Notes: generated from the sequence alone by a model not told the origin. DNA of 64,000 nt from Paucibacter sp. KCTC 42545 (GCF_001477625.1 NZ_CP013692.1:2170001-2234000); one strand, 5' to 3'; shown: positions 44,686 to 54,726, counted from the first letter of the stretch. Numbers and translations are program-made.

Positions 44686-45310
44686 CCGCGTCAAAATTCT
44701 TGAGTGTGACAAGGCGATCAGCATCTAACGAAGTCCGGGCAGTCCTAGAAGCTGTCGCTAGAAGTTCGTTCAAGCTCTGCGCTTCGGTCAGCTTGGCTAA
44801 TGCTGTTCCAGCGGCCCAAGATAACTGCTTTTCACTGAACGCACCAATTAAGCCAACACTTACCTTGGCTCTGTCAGCTTGCTTGAATTGCACACCTTCA
44901 GGCGTCCGATCAGTAACGACGATCCACTTGGGCTCCAATTCCTTGCCGACAGTTAGGCGAACCGTCAGGACAGATTCAAGGTGGTCATCTGATTCATCAG
45001 TGAGCTTCTGGGTGGTTTTATCCCAGCCACGTTGATGATGGCCATACTTTTGATCGGAACAAAACTCAGGAGTCAAATCACCAAGGGTGACTTCGATGAC
45101 TATGCCGTTATCCACCTTACACTGATAAAAATCAGCATCAGTAAATATTGGGTTCCACTGAGGATAGAAGGCATAGCGAAGCGCCTCCAAAATTGTGGAT
45201 TTGGACGAATCACCTTTTCCAATTAGGCAGAAAATTTCGGCTGCTGGCAAACTCCAATCAAGCTCTTTAATACCCCGAAAATTTTTGATAGAAATTTTTC
45301 TAATTTTCAT
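44686..45310 (-). pseudogene. OLD/AAA-family ATPase gene, truncated by the IS3 element
   Basis: The first 208 residues of an SMC-like ATPase survive. KIRKISIKNFRGIKELDWSL opens the protein and GKGDSSKSTILEALRYAF is the P-loop of the OLD/RecF type (the final Gly of the loop is Ser, as in several such proteins). The 3' part, which in OLD-family nucleases carries the Toprim domain, is missing. The frame runs 31 bp into the IS. It is probably a broken defence or repair gene. Confidence 0.8.
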
Positions 45311-45505
45311 TTGTAAAAATCCCTGGAATTAAGTTGCTTGATATGGAGTTAGAGACTCAATCTTTTGGTTTCAATGCCTCGCCAAAAAAAACAATAGTGA
45401 GTGGCAGGTCGGCTAAAAGCAGCAACTTTTCCATACTCATTTATTGCCTTTCTCGCTTATCAATGGCCAAGGTAACAAAGCATCAATAATGGTGCTTTCT
45501 TCACT
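45311..45505. other. Intergenic region after res
   Basis: About 195 bp between the truncated AAA gene and the res stop. A weak AAAGCATCA/TGGTGCTTT hairpin at about 45478-45497 resembles the element's terminators. Nothing else stands out. Confidence 0.4.
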
Positions 45506-48217
45506 TTACAATGCCTCAATCAGCTTCAGCACATCACCAGTGGTATGAGCCCCGTCAATCGGGTTGCTCTCAAAAACCATCATGTAGTGATAGCGGTAGC
45601 CTGTTTCATGCGCAATTTGGTTAGCTTGGGACTCCCAAATCTTGCCAAGCTTCAGCTTGTCCTTGGAGTCAGAGTTATCCCTATCATCACCCTTGGTTTC
45701 CACCACAATGATGTTCTTGCTCTCAGTGAGAACAATGAAGTCAGGGTAGTGATTAAGGAAACCATTCAGCAAGAACCCCTTGCCCCGTTCAAGGTTTCTG
45801 TGCCACCAGACAATGTTTTCCAGTTCTGCAACACCACGGATAACCTTGCTCTCCAAGTTATTCACACTACCTTCAGTGACATAAAGGCTCTTGCTGATAG
45901 CAGGAGCATTTTCACTTGGAGCAATCCAAGCAGGCAACGAGAATGACGGACGAAGTTTGATTTTCTGAGTGGTCAGCCAGTTGCCAAATTCCTTAGCAGC
46001 ATACTCATTGGCAAGGCTCTGTATCTTGTCCTTAATGAGCTTGACATACGCATAATCACGCTCAAGGCAATCAGCACGTAGATCAGCATTCATGGCCTCA
46101 ACAATTCGTTTGAGGTAGTGCTTAACATCGTTGTCTTCAATTGGGTAGAAACTGTTCTTACCAATTAGGCTGAAGAGCCGACCAACGATAGAGGTGATTT
46201 GACCTGAAGTCGGTTGACTCTTGATGATGCTGTTCAGCTTTTCCTTTTCTGCCTTCTTCACTACAGTGAAAGATGGAGCACTTTCACCATTACCAATTTC
46301 TTCTGCATCTACCTTATAGACATCCGATTCAATGGCTGTGAAATTGATAGTGGCATCGAGGTTTGCCAACACAAAGTTGGACAGCAAGTTTTCTTTAGCC
46401 AACTTGTGCCACTCATCACCACTGTCAAAGAACCCACCATCAGAGGGCAACTTGATGAAGAACTGGGGTAGCTGAATTGCCTTTGCAGACTCTTCAAACT
46501 TCTGCTTCATCTTATGCTCGTTCATATGGGCCTTCAGTTCTTCAGGAACAGATTCACCACTCGTAGCATTGGCCTGTTCTTCAAATTCTTTAGCTTGTTC
46601 AGCAGCCTGATTCTTGATTGCTTCAACACCTGTTGCATCACTGCCAGTTGAGGCAGGCTGATCGCCATTTGGGGCTATAGCAGCTTGCTCCACAGCTTGT
46701 TGTTCCCAGTCAGGATTGAGCTTGCTCTTCTCAATTTCAAGATCCTGGCCATCACCAGTTTCAGCAGGCTTTTCCTCACCCGTTTGAGCAGCAAGGTTCA
46801 GCTCTTCTTGAGCAGGTGTTGGAGTTGGTTTTTGTTCCTGCTCAATCGCAGACAGATCAAATTCTCTGTAGTCGCGCTTTGAGAAACCAGCCTTGTTCAA
46901 ACCCGCAACCACCTGACTCAAAGTGTTTTGGAAGTGGCTGGACGAGGTAAACACATAGCTCAAGTTGAGTAGCTCAATGCTGTGCTTTCTGGTGTAAGGC
47001 ATACGCAGCACACGACCCAAAATTTGAGTCACATCCACCACAGAAGACTTGTTTGCCAGTGTCGCAAGCACATAGGCAAAAGGACAGTCCCAACCCTCTT
47101 TCAGCGCATTGACTGTGATGATGTATCGCACTGAGCAATCACGACTCATCAAATCAACATTCTTCAACTCGTTGATGTTGGCAGTCTTGATGGCAATGTG
47201 TTCTTTGGGAATGTTCAGATCCAACAGAATTTCACGCACCTTCTCAAATGTGGTGGTGTCATCCTTGTTCTTCGGTTCAGCCTGGAACAGCACGATGGGG
47301 CGAATGTAGCCACCACCCTTCTCTTCGGCTTTTTTAGCAAACTCTTCCAACTGACGCCGCATATTCAGGGCCGCCATGATCACATCTTCTTGGCTTCGTT
47401 GATTGGCAACAATCACAGGAAGCTTGACCATGTTTTGCTTCTTGAGTCGCAGGGCATCAACATAGCTGATGATGTTGCTGTTATCTCGTGGTGTAGCAGT
47501 CAGGTCAAATATGAAACTTGGGTTGAGGTTGCGAAGCATGTCCACTGACAACGTGCTTTCTGCATTGTGGCTTTCATCCACAACCACAATCGGCTTGAGA
47601 GTCCGCATGACATTGATGAGCGCAGAGGGATCGGTTCCTTCCAATGGCTCAACAACTTCACCGTCATCATTCAAAAACGAAGCAAGGTAGCCGTTTTCTT
47701 GAAACGCTTTGCGGTTCTCTTTGTTGGTGGCCTTGAGTGAGTCAAACGACATCACCACCACTGAAAGTTGCTCCTTCACAGTGTCCGCATTGAACCCTGC
47801 ACCCTGAAGGACATCAGCCTTCTCGTAAATCTGCACACGACCATTGAACAGGTCATTCAATCGCTGACGATATGGGTGATCGATGTTGGACAGGTTCTTT
47901 ACTGTCTGTTCAAGGATGGTCAGTGAAGGAACCAGCCACACCACGAACTTAGGACGTGTGGGGTTGTATTCAGCAAAGGCAGAAAAAATTCTGTCCAAGG
48001 CATTCACTGCAATGAAGGTTTTTCCGCCAGCAGTGGGAACCTTCACACATACATGAGGCACCTCCTTGATGTTGTTCTTGTATGCCTGATTGAGAACACC
48101 ACGATCTTTCCAATACTTGATAAAAGCATTGGGAAGATGACCCTTGCATTCAAGCAGGGTTTCCAGATATGTACTGAGGTCAGTCAGGACATCAGCTTGA
48201 TAGTCTTTGAGTTCCAT
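45506..48217 (-). CDS. res: Type III restriction enzyme, Res subunit
   Basis: A 903-residue superfamily 2 helicase-nuclease. Walker A is VPTAGGKTF (61-68), the DEAH-type box is VVVDESHNAE, motif III is FDLTATPRD and motif VI is TQILGRVLRMPYTR. A Glu/Ala/Gln-rich stretch at about 470-600 is a flexible insertion. The endonuclease domain at the C-terminus has Asp826 in YPDFIVL and Glu840-x-Lys842 in VVETKGDD. Res cuts DNA after ATP-driven translocation when two sites are unmodified, and needs Mod. It starts 9 bp after the mod stop. Confidence 0.93.
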   Translation of the reverse strand: MELKDYQADVLTDLSTYLETLLECKGHLPNAFIKYWKDRGVLNQAYKNNIKEVPHVCVKVPTAGGKTFIAVNALDRIFSAFAEYNPTRPKFVVWLVPSLTILEQTVKNLSNIDHPYRQRLNDLFNGRVQIYEKADVLQGAGFNADTVKEQLSVVVMSFDSLKATNKENRKAFQENGYLASFLNDDGEVVEPLEGTDPSALINVMRTLKPIVVVDESHNAESTLSVDMLRNLNPSFIFDLTATPRDNSNIISYVDALRLKKQNMVKLPVIVANQRSQEDVIMAALNMRRQLEEFAKKAEEKGGGYIRPIVLFQAEPKNKDDTTTFEKVREILLDLNIPKEHIAIKTANINELKNVDLMSRDCSVRYIITVNALKEGWDCPFAYVLATLANKSSVVDVTQILGRVLRMPYTRKHSIELLNLSYVFTSSSHFQNTLSQVVAGLNKAGFSKRDYREFDLSAIEQEQKPTPTPAQEELNLAAQTGEEKPAETGDGQDLEIEKSKLNPDWEQQAVEQAAIAPNGDQPASTGSDATGVEAIKNQAAEQAKEFEEQANATSGESVPEELKAHMNEHKMKQKFEESAKAIQLPQFFIKLPSDGGFFDSGDEWHKLAKENLLSNFVLANLDATINFTAIESDVYKVDAEEIGNGESAPSFTVVKKAEKEKLNSIIKSQPTSGQITSIVGRLFSLIGKNSFYPIEDNDVKHYLKRIVEAMNADLRADCLERDYAYVKLIKDKIQSLANEYAAKEFGNWLTTQKIKLRPSFSLPAWIAPSENAPAISKSLYVTEGSVNNLESKVIRGVAELENIVWWHRNLERGKGFLLNGFLNHYPDFIVLTESKNIIVVETKGDDRDNSDSKDKLKLGKIWESQANQIAHETGYRYHYMMVFESNPIDGAHTTGDVLKLIEAL

Positions 48218-48226
48218 TTTTTCTTC

Positions 48227-49897
48227 TTAGAATCGTGTGATGTCACGTGGAATGCGCTTGAATGTGATGCCGTGCTTGTAAAGGAAATCCTTATCCAAAG
48301 CACACTTGTCGGCGTAAATCACAAACTGTTCAGGCCTGGACGGTAGATCCTTGATTTTCAGTTGTCCGAGAAAATCAATGTCAAGCGTCGTCACGCGATC
48401 CTTCTCATAGAAGAAGACACATAGCGCCGTTTCTGTTGCACCTAAAGCATAGGGACTCACAGGATTATCTGAAGTGAGCCGCTTCTCCTTCGGAATGTTT
48501 TCTGTGTAAGCCACATAGTCTCTAATGGCTTCTGCACCAACTTCTTCATTGAGGTTCTTGTCCTCTTTAAACAGAGTCGGTCCAAGGTCATAGAAGTCAA
48601 ATCCGCCACCAGTACCAGCAACAAACTTCGTATCCTGCCCATACCCATTGATGACACGGCGAACGCGTTCAGCAGTGACCTCTTCGGCGTAATCCATCAT
48701 TTCGCACAGAATGAATTGGCGGCGGCCACCATCCTGTGAATTCAATTTAAGAACTGCTTGTGCAGTGGTTCCGCTACCACCAAAAGAATCAAGAACTATG
48801 GCTTCGTCGTTGTCACAAAGTTCTAAGCAATCAACAATCAAATCTACAGGCTTAGGGAATTCAAACTGAGACGCAAGACCAAGACGGCCAAGTTCAGTTG
48901 TGCCTTGCTCACTGATGTATTTGGTTTCTGTCCAGATGGACTTAGCTTTGACCGTTTCTTTTCTGTACTTCTCAAAAACACGCCAAGCTCCTTCACGAGT
49001 TTGACGCGCATACAAAAATTCTGTAGTCGCAGCCTTGGTCTTAAGGGTGAACTTTTCTTTCCCCCACCGCCAACAACTCTCTACACCCTCACTATTGAAC
49101 GGCTCGATCTTGAAGGAGTCAGGGTGCTCTTCTAATGAAACAATGTAGTTTCCGCTTTCGTCAACTATGCCAGGGCGGGCATAGATCGGATAGAAGAGAT
49201 TTGGACGATTAAAGCGACCAAATTTGGGATTACGGTTACGAAGCTCTCTTGAAGAGAAAGAACCAAATTTATCTTTTTCTGGAAGATTAGTCCCTTCTGT
49301 AGATAACTCTCCAAGTTCAGACAAAGAACTCTTACCAAAGCAAAGAAGGTATTCGTGAGTCTTGGCAATTTGCTTGTATGTCTGTCCGCGTTTGTTTGAC
49401 TGAACAATGATTTGAGCCAAGAAGTTTGACTCTCCAAATATTTCATTCATCAACAGGCGAAAATGAAATATTTCGTTATCGTCAAGACTAACGAAAATTA
49501 CGCCATCTGAAGCCAGGAGGCGATGCAAAAGCTTCAACCTTGGGTACATCATGCAAAGCCACTTGTCATGACGACTCAGATCCTCCCCTTCCTTCTTAAC
49601 GACTTCACCAAGCCATTTTTTGATCTTTGGGTGATTCACTGCATCGTTATAGGCCCAACCTTCATTACCAGTGTTGTATGGCGGATCAATGTAGATGCAG
49701 TTGACCTTCCCCTCGAATTCTGGCAACAAGCTTTTTAGGACTTCAAGATTGTCGCCGTGAATAATTCGATTGTTTTCTGTATTCTCTTGTCCTTCAACAG
49801 TTGCAGTGAAGCTATATTTCTTATTCAGCAAACGAAAGGGAACGTCATAGTGGTGGTTAACCACTGCGCTCTTTCCTACCCAGTGCAGTGTTGGCAT
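48227..49897 (-). CDS. mod: Type III DNA methyltransferase, Mod subunit
   Basis: A 556-residue adenine-N6 methyltransferase. Motif IV DPPY is at 71-74 (CIYIDPPYNTGNEGWAYND) and the SAM motif is VLDSFGGSGTTAQAVLKLN. The large middle region between them is the target-recognition domain. Mod recognises the site for both methylation and restriction. It is the first gene of the mod-res operon, about 70 bp downstream of the element's rarA on the same strand. Confidence 0.93.
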   Translation of the reverse strand: MPTLHWVGKSAVVNHHYDVPFRLLNKKYSFTATVEGQENTENNRIIHGDNLEVLKSLLPEFEGKVNCIYIDPPYNTGNEGWAYNDAVNHPKIKKWLGEVVKKEGEDLSRHDKWLCMMYPRLKLLHRLLASDGVIFVSLDDNEIFHFRLLMNEIFGESNFLAQIIVQSNKRGQTYKQIAKTHEYLLCFGKSSLSELGELSTEGTNLPEKDKFGSFSSRELRNRNPKFGRFNRPNLFYPIYARPGIVDESGNYIVSLEEHPDSFKIEPFNSEGVESCWRWGKEKFTLKTKAATTEFLYARQTREGAWRVFEKYRKETVKAKSIWTETKYISEQGTTELGRLGLASQFEFPKPVDLIVDCLELCDNDEAIVLDSFGGSGTTAQAVLKLNSQDGGRRQFILCEMMDYAEEVTAERVRRVINGYGQDTKFVAGTGGGFDFYDLGPTLFKEDKNLNEEVGAEAIRDYVAYTENIPKEKRLTSDNPVSPYALGATETALCVFFYEKDRVTTLDIDFLGQLKIKDLPSRPEQFVIYADKCALDKDFLYKHGITFKRIPRDITRF

Positions 49898-49966
49898 AAA
49901 TCTATCTTTTTATAAGTCACTGGCAAGTTTGCACCAGTGAATGTTTATCGGAATTCGTTTGAATTT

Positions 49967-51268
49967 TTATTCCCCGGCTTCCTCATCCCACTTCCGCAGG
50001 AGAGCAAGCTTTTCAGCAATCTTAACTTCAAGCCCTCTGGGCACTGGCTGATACCAACCCGGTTCTTCTATGCCTTCAGGAAGATAGGTTTCACCAGCAG
50101 CATAGGCATTGGGTTCGTCATGAGCATATCGGTAGTCATGCCCATAACCCAGTTCCTTCATGAGCTTCGTTGGAGCATTGCGAAGATGAACAGGAACCTC
50201 CCGGCTCTTGTCTTGCTTCACAAAGGCTTTAGCTTGGTTGTAGGCGTTGTAGCCAGCATTGCTTTTGGCAGCTATAGCCAAATAGATGACAGCTTGCCCC
50301 AAGGCTAATTCACCTTCAGGACTACCCAACCGTTCATAGGTCAATGCAGCATCATTAGCTATCTGCATAGCCCTTGGATCAGCAAGTCCGATGTCTTCCC
50401 ATGCCATGCGAACAATGCGCCGTGCCAGATACCTTGCATCAGCACCACCGTCCAACATTCTTGTCAGCCAATAAAGGGCAGCATCAGGATGGGAGCCACG
50501 CACCGACTTGTGCAAGGCTGAAATCTGGTCATAAAAGTTGTCCCCACCCTTGTCAAAGCGACGACTGTTCAGGGTCAAAGCATTCTGCAAGAAGTCAGCA
50601 TTAATTGCCGTGATTCCAGAGGCTTCGGCTGCTGTACTGGTCTGCTCCAACAGGTTCAAGAACCTTCTGGCGTCCCCATCTGCATAGCCAATTATCGTGT
50701 CTCTAGCCAGGTCATCAAACTGAAGATGGCCAATGGCAAGTTCTTGAGCGCGAACAAGCAGCAGCTTCAGTTCTTCGTCAGTCAGCGATTTCAAGACATA
50801 GACCTGAGCCCGCGACAACAAAGCCGAATTCACTTCAAAAGAAGGGTTCTCAGTAGTAGCACCAATGAAGGTGACTAGCCCACTTTCGGCATAGGGAAGA
50901 AGTGCATCTTGTTGGGACTTATTGAACCTGTGAATTTCGTCTACGAACAAGATCGTGTGCTTGCCCATAGAAAGGTTCTGTTGTGCCTGCTCCATAGCAC
51001 CACGGATGTCTTTGACACCAGAGAACACCGCAGACAAGGCAATGAACTCGCACTTGAAGGCTGTAGCTGTGAGGCGTGCCAAAGTGGTTTTACCAACACC
51101 CGGCGGCCCCCAGAAGATCATGGAATGGGGTTTGCCTGACTGGAAGGCAAGTCTCAAAGGCTTACCTTCACCCAGCAAGTGCGACTGCCCGACCACCTCG
51201 TCCAAGGTCTTTGGACGAAGTGCTTCAGCCAGTGGTGCGGAGGGCTCTTGTGCGAACAAATCAGCCAT
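49967..51268 (-). CDS. rarA: Complete replacement RarA carried by the element
   Basis: A 433-residue full-length AAA+ ATPase of the RarA/MgsA family, which works at stalled replication forks with SSB and the clamp loader. Walker A is GPPGVGKTT (from 54), Walker B is ILFVDEIH, and the attachment-equivalent site FNKSQQDALL follows at 115. The C-terminus is intact (EEPGWYQPVPRGLEVKIAEK). The protein is very like the host RarA, but codon use is AT-richer, so DNA identity is lower. The start ATG 51266-51268 overlaps the stop of the host-element fusion ORF (GGCTGA), and GGGGGTGA lies upstream. It should therefore be translated by coupling from the host transcript. Confidence 0.95.
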   Translation of the reverse strand: MADLFAQEPSAPLAEALRPKTLDEVVGQSHLLGEGKPLRLAFQSGKPHSMIFWGPPGVGKTTLARLTATAFKCEFIALSAVFSGVKDIRGAMEQAQQNLSMGKHTILFVDEIHRFNKSQQDALLPYAESGLVTFIGATTENPSFEVNSALLSRAQVYVLKSLTDEELKLLLVRAQELAIGHLQFDDLARDTIIGYADGDARRFLNLLEQTSTAAEASGITAINADFLQNALTLNSRRFDKGGDNFYDQISALHKSVRGSHPDAALYWLTRMLDGGADARYLARRIVRMAWEDIGLADPRAMQIANDAALTYERLGSPEGELALGQAVIYLAIAAKSNAGYNAYNQAKAFVKQDKSREVPVHLRNAPTKLMKELGYGHDYRYAHDEPNAYAAGETYLPEGIEEPGWYQPVPRGLEVKIAEKLALLRKWDEEAGE

Positions 51269-51353
51269 GCTTCACCCCCATTGAACAATGGGGAAGCACA
51301 AGTAATTGCACAAACGCCTTCCTAAGTTGTTGATTTATATATGACTTGACAGC

Positions 51354-51363
51354 TTTATTGAAG
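51354..51363. repeat. attR core repeat
   Basis: TTTATTGAAG, identical to 27762-27771. Host rarA 5' sequence continues on its right, element sequence on its left. Confidence 0.88.
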
Positions 51364-51701
51364 CGGTGGATTTCGTCAACAAACAAAATCGTGCGCTTGC
51401 CCAGGGCCAGGTATTGCTGGGCCTGCTCCATCGCGGCGCGGATGTCTTTCACGCCGGAGAACACGGCCGACAAGGCAATGAACTCGCATTTGAAGGCCGT
51501 GGCCGTCAGCCGCGCCAGCGTTGTTTTGCCCACCCCAGGCGGGCCCCAAAGAATCATCGAGTGCGGCGTACCCGACTCAAAGGCAAGGCGCAGCGGCTTG
51601 CCCGGCCCCAACAAGTGCGACTGACCGACGACCTCGTCCAGGGTGCGCGGGCGCAGCGCCTCGGCCAAGGGCGGCGTGGGTTGGGCGGCGAAAAGATCCA
51701 T
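51354..51701 (-). pseudogene. rarA: 5' fragment of host rarA (N-terminal 116 residues) fused to 30 element codons
   Basis: This retains the host start, the Walker A motif ILWGPPGVGKTTLAR and Walker B RTILFVDEIHRFNK, where the integration core cuts the gene. The frame then continues 30 codons into element DNA (AVKSYINQQLRKAFVQLLVL and onward) and stops at 51261, overlapping the start of the replacement rarA. The truncated 146-residue product lacks the sensor, lid and tetramerisation regions. It likely serves mainly to carry ribosomes to the intact copy. It lies 18 bp after lolA. Confidence 0.93.
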
Positions 51702-51719
51702 GTGGCTTGAGCTGCTAAC

Positions 51720-52349
51720 TCACTGCTCGATCAGATCGGCTCCGGCAGGCAAGACAAAGCGAAATCGCTCGGCCGCCACGCTGGCATTGGCATTGACTGC
51801 CGAGAAGTCCAAGCGCGAGCGCTGGCCGAAACCGTCAACGATCTCCAGCGCCGCCAGCACCGAGCCCTTGAAGCCGATCTTCAAAGACTGAAAGCCACCG
51901 TCCGCCAGTTTGGGCTCGGCCTGCACCCAGTCCAAGCCCTCTTCGGAGGCCAAGGCTTTGAGTTTGAAATCGCGCTCCAGATTGCCGCCTGCCAACAGGG
52001 CCGCAGGCGTGGCGCCCAAGGCCTGATTCATGCGGCGGGAGCTGGCTTGCTTGAGATCGGGGTCAAAGATCCAGACCTTCTGACCATCCGCCACGATCAA
52101 TTGCTCAAACGGCTTGGTGTAGGCAAAACGGAATTGATTGGGGCGCTGAAACTCAAAAGTGCCCGAAGACATCTTTTTGCGCACACCATCGGGCGAGCTG
52201 ACGGTCTGCGTGAATTCGGCGCGCCCGCTTTTGACCTCGCGCACAAAGTCTTTCAGGGCAGAAACGCCATCGGCCTGGGCCGCGCCAGCCAGCATCAGCA
52301 ACCCGGCCAGGCCCAGCGACTTGATTCGATTCAACAACTTCATCTTCAT
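51720..52349 (-). CDS. lolA: Outer-membrane lipoprotein carrier protein
   Basis: A 209-residue periplasmic chaperone shuttling lipoproteins from the inner membrane to LolB. The signal peptide is MKLLNRIKSLGLAGLLMLAG, cut after an AQA-like site. Mature motifs are GRAEFTQTV, SSGTFEFQRPNQFRFAYTKP and VADGQKVWIFDPDLKQAS. It sits between ftsK and rarA, the order known from E. coli and many proteobacteria. An ATG at 52343 is an alternative start. Confidence 0.93.
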   Translation of the reverse strand: MKMKLLNRIKSLGLAGLLMLAGAAQADGVSALKDFVREVKSGRAEFTQTVSSPDGVRKKMSSGTFEFQRPNQFRFAYTKPFEQLIVADGQKVWIFDPDLKQASSRRMNQALGATPAALLAGGNLERDFKLKALASEEGLDWVQAEPKLADGGFQSLKIGFKGSVLAALEIVDGFGQRSRLDFSAVNANASVAAERFRFVLPAGADLIEQ

Positions 52350-52362
52350 GGATTGACCTGCT

Positions 52363-54726
52363 TTACTCGTCGCGCTTCGGAATGATCAGATCACGGTTGC
52401 CATTGGTGCCCATGCTGGACACCAAGCCCGACTTCTCCATCTGCTCCAGCAAGCGCGCCGCCCGGTTATAGCCAATGCGCAGATGGCGCTGCACCAGCGA
52501 AATGGAAGCCCGACGATGCTGCAGAACAATGGCCACCGCCTGGTCGTACATGGGGTCGGCCTCACCCTCAGCGCCTGCGCCACCGCCGCCAGCTTCACCG
52601 CCCTCACCTTCCAGCACGCCGCCTTCCAGAATGCCTTCGATGTAATTGGGCTCGCCCTGCGACTTCAGATACTCCACCACGCGGTGAACTTCCTCGTCGC
52701 TGACAAAAGCGCCGTGCACGCGAATCGGCAATCCGGTGCCTGAGGGCATGTAAAGCATGTCACCCATGCCCAACAAGGCCTCGGCGCCCATCTGGTCGAG
52801 GATGGTGCGGCTGTCGATCTTGCTGCTGACCTGGAAGGAAAGCCGGGTCGGAATATTGGCCTTGATCAGGCCGGTGATCACATCCACCGAGGGGCGCTGG
52901 GTGGCCAGAATCAAGTGAATACCGGCGGCACGGGCCTTCTGCGCCAAGCGCGCGATCAGCTCTTCAATCTTCTTGCCCACCACCATCATCAGGTCGGCCA
53001 ACTCGTCGATGACGACGACGATGAAGGGCAGGCGCTCCAACGGTTCGGGCATCTCCGGGGTCAGGCTGAAGGGGTTGGGAATGAGTTCGCCGCGCTCGCT
53101 GGCTTCATCGATTTTCTTGTTGTAGCCGGCCAGATTGCGCACGCCTAGCTTGCTCATCAGCTTATAGCGCCGCTCCATCTCGCCCACGCACCAGTTGAGC
53201 GCGTTTGAGGCCTGCTTCATATCCGTCACGACGGGGGCCAGCAAATGCGGGATGCCCTCGTAGACGCTCATTTCAAGCATCTTGGGGTCGATCAAAATCA
53301 GGCGCACATCGCGCGCTTCGGCCTTGTAGAGCAGGCTCAAAATCATCGCGTTGATACCCACCGACTTACCGGAACCGGTGGTACCAGCCACCAGGCAGTG
53401 CGGCATCTTGGCCAGGTCAGCCACCACGGGCAGGCCAACAATGTCCTTGCCAAGGCCCATGGTCAGTTGCGAGGACGCATCGGCATAAACCTGCGAGCCG
53501 AGAATTTCTGACAGACGGATGGTTTGGCGCCGCGCATTGGGCAGCTCCAAAGCCATGAAGTTCTTGCCGGGAATGGTCTCAACCACCCGGATCGACACCA
53601 GGCTCAAGCTGCGCGACAAATCCTTGGCCAAGCCGACGATTTGCGAGCCCTTCACGCCCGTGGCGGGCTCGATCTCGTAGCGGGTGATCACCGGGCCGGG
53701 CGAGGCGGCCACGACTCGCACCTCGACGCCAAAGTCGCGCAGCTTCTTCTCGATCATGCGCGAGGTCATCTCGAGAGATTCGGGCGTGACGGATTCGACC
53801 CGCAGCGGCGCGGTGTCCAGCAGATCCACCTGCGGCAGCTTGGTATCGCTGGCGTCCACGAACAAGGTCTTCTGACGCTCCTTGGCCACGCGGGTGGACT
53901 TGGGCACTTCGACCACGGGCGCCTCGATCACGATGGGCACATGGTGTTCTTCCACCACCTGGCGCTCAACCTCCACCACATGCTCGCGCTCTTGCGCGGC
54001 CTGTTCGCCGACGCGTTGATCTTCGGCCTGCTCGCGACGTTCTTGTTGGCGCTCACGCAACTCGTCAAGGCGGGTGCCCAGGGTCTCGGCGAGGCGCAAC
54101 CACGAGAAGCGCAGTGCGAGACCTGCGCCCAACAAGAGCAAGGCAATCCACACCACACCCGAACCCGCAAAGCCCAGGGCGCGCATGCTCCAGGGGCCCA
54201 GCGCATAACCCAGCACGCCACCGGCATGTCCTGGCAGGCGCGCTTCCCAGGAATAAAGGCGGGTCCACTCGAGCGCGCAGCTGGCGCTCATCAAGAGCAA
54301 CAGGCCCAAGGCCCAGAGCGCGAAATAGCGCCCGGCCGAGCGCTCAGGCGCTGGTGCTTCGGCACGCAGCAAACCGGCCAGGCCGCTGAGCCACTGGCGC
54401 AAACTCACCAGCAACAGCCACCAGGCCGAATAGCCAAAGCTGAACAAAAGCAGATCGGAAATCCAGGAACCCAGGGCGCCGACGCGATTGCCGTAGAGCG
54501 AATGCGTGCCTGAACTCGAAAAAGCGGCATCGGCCGGGTCATGAGTCAGCATCGCCAACAAGACCAGACACCACAGCAAACCACCCAGCAGCAGCCAGAC
54601 CGGCGTGCGCAGGGGATTGTGGCGAGGGGCAGGCGCGCTGGCGCCCTTCTTGCCTTGCCGTTTGTAGACTTTGTCGTTTGCGCCGAGCTCGTCGTCGCGC
54701 AGCAGGGAACCCAGGGGAAAACTCAT
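52363..54726 (-). CDS. ftsK: DNA translocase FtsK
   Basis: A 787-residue septal DNA pump. Four membrane helices occupy about residues 43-215. A Glu/Arg-rich linker ([20 protein letters not shown]) follows. The motor domain has Walker [20 protein letters not shown] and Walker [16 protein letters not shown]. The C-terminal gamma domain ([20 protein letters not shown]) reads KOPS sequences and activates XerCD. A glycine-rich run ([17 protein letters not shown]) joins motor and gamma. It is the head of ftsK-lolA-rarA, with a 13-bp gap to lolA. Confidence 0.95.
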   Translation of the reverse strand: MSFPLGSLLRDDELGANDKVYKRQGKKGASAPAPRHNPLRTPVWLLLGGLLWCLVLLAMLTHDPADAAFSSSGTHSLYGNRVGALGSWISDLLLFSFGYSAWWLLLVSLRQWLSGLAGLLRAEAPAPERSAGRYFALWALGLLLLMSASCALEWTRLYSWEARLPGHAGGVLGYALGPWSMRALGFAGSGVVWIALLLLGAGLALRFSWLRLAETLGTRLDELRERQQERREQAEDQRVGEQAAQEREHVVEVERQVVEEHHVPIVIEAPVVEVPKSTRVAKERQKTLFVDASDTKLPQVDLLDTAPLRVESVTPESLEMTSRMIEKKLRDFGVEVRVVAASPGPVITRYEIEPATGVKGSQIVGLAKDLSRSLSLVSIRVVETIPGKNFMALELPNARRQTIRLSEILGSQVYADASSQLTMGLGKDIVGLPVVADLAKMPHCLVAGTTGSGKSVGINAMILSLLYKAEARDVRLILIDPKMLEMSVYEGIPHLLAPVVTDMKQASNALNWCVGEMERRYKLMSKLGVRNLAGYNKKIDEASERGELIPNPFSLTPEMPEPLERLPFIVVVIDELADLMMVVGKKIEELIARLAQKARAAGIHLILATQRPSVDVITGLIKANIPTRLSFQVSSKIDSRTILDQMGAEALLGMGDMLYMPSGTGLPIRVHGAFVSDEEVHRVVEYLKSQGEPNYIEGILEGGVLEGEGGEAGGGGAGAEGEADPMYDQAVAIVLQHRRASISLVQRHLRIGYNRAARLLEQMEKSGLVSSMGTNGNRDLIIPKRDE

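Larger units (their letters stand above)
27762..51363. mobile_element. Integrative mobilizable element inserted in rarA, about 23.6 kb
   Basis: The boundaries are a 10-bp direct repeat that joins the two halves of one host gene exactly in frame. A tyrosine recombinase sits about 230 bp inside the left end. The interior is visibly richer in A+T than the host and carries a plasmid-type Rep, MobC and relaxase genes, a type III restriction-modification pair, an orphan methyltransferase, two XRE regulators and many unknown small genes. The right end carries a full replacement rarA. No type IV secretion genes are seen, so it is at best mobilizable; its relaxase gene is truncated. Insertion sequences account for 40776-44685. 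Confidence 0.9.

Noticed and set aside
26814..51701. Assembly error as the reason for two rarA sequences
   Set aside because: The two copies differ throughout at DNA level, the junctions share a precise 10-bp core, and a tyrosine recombinase lies at one end; integration explains all three.
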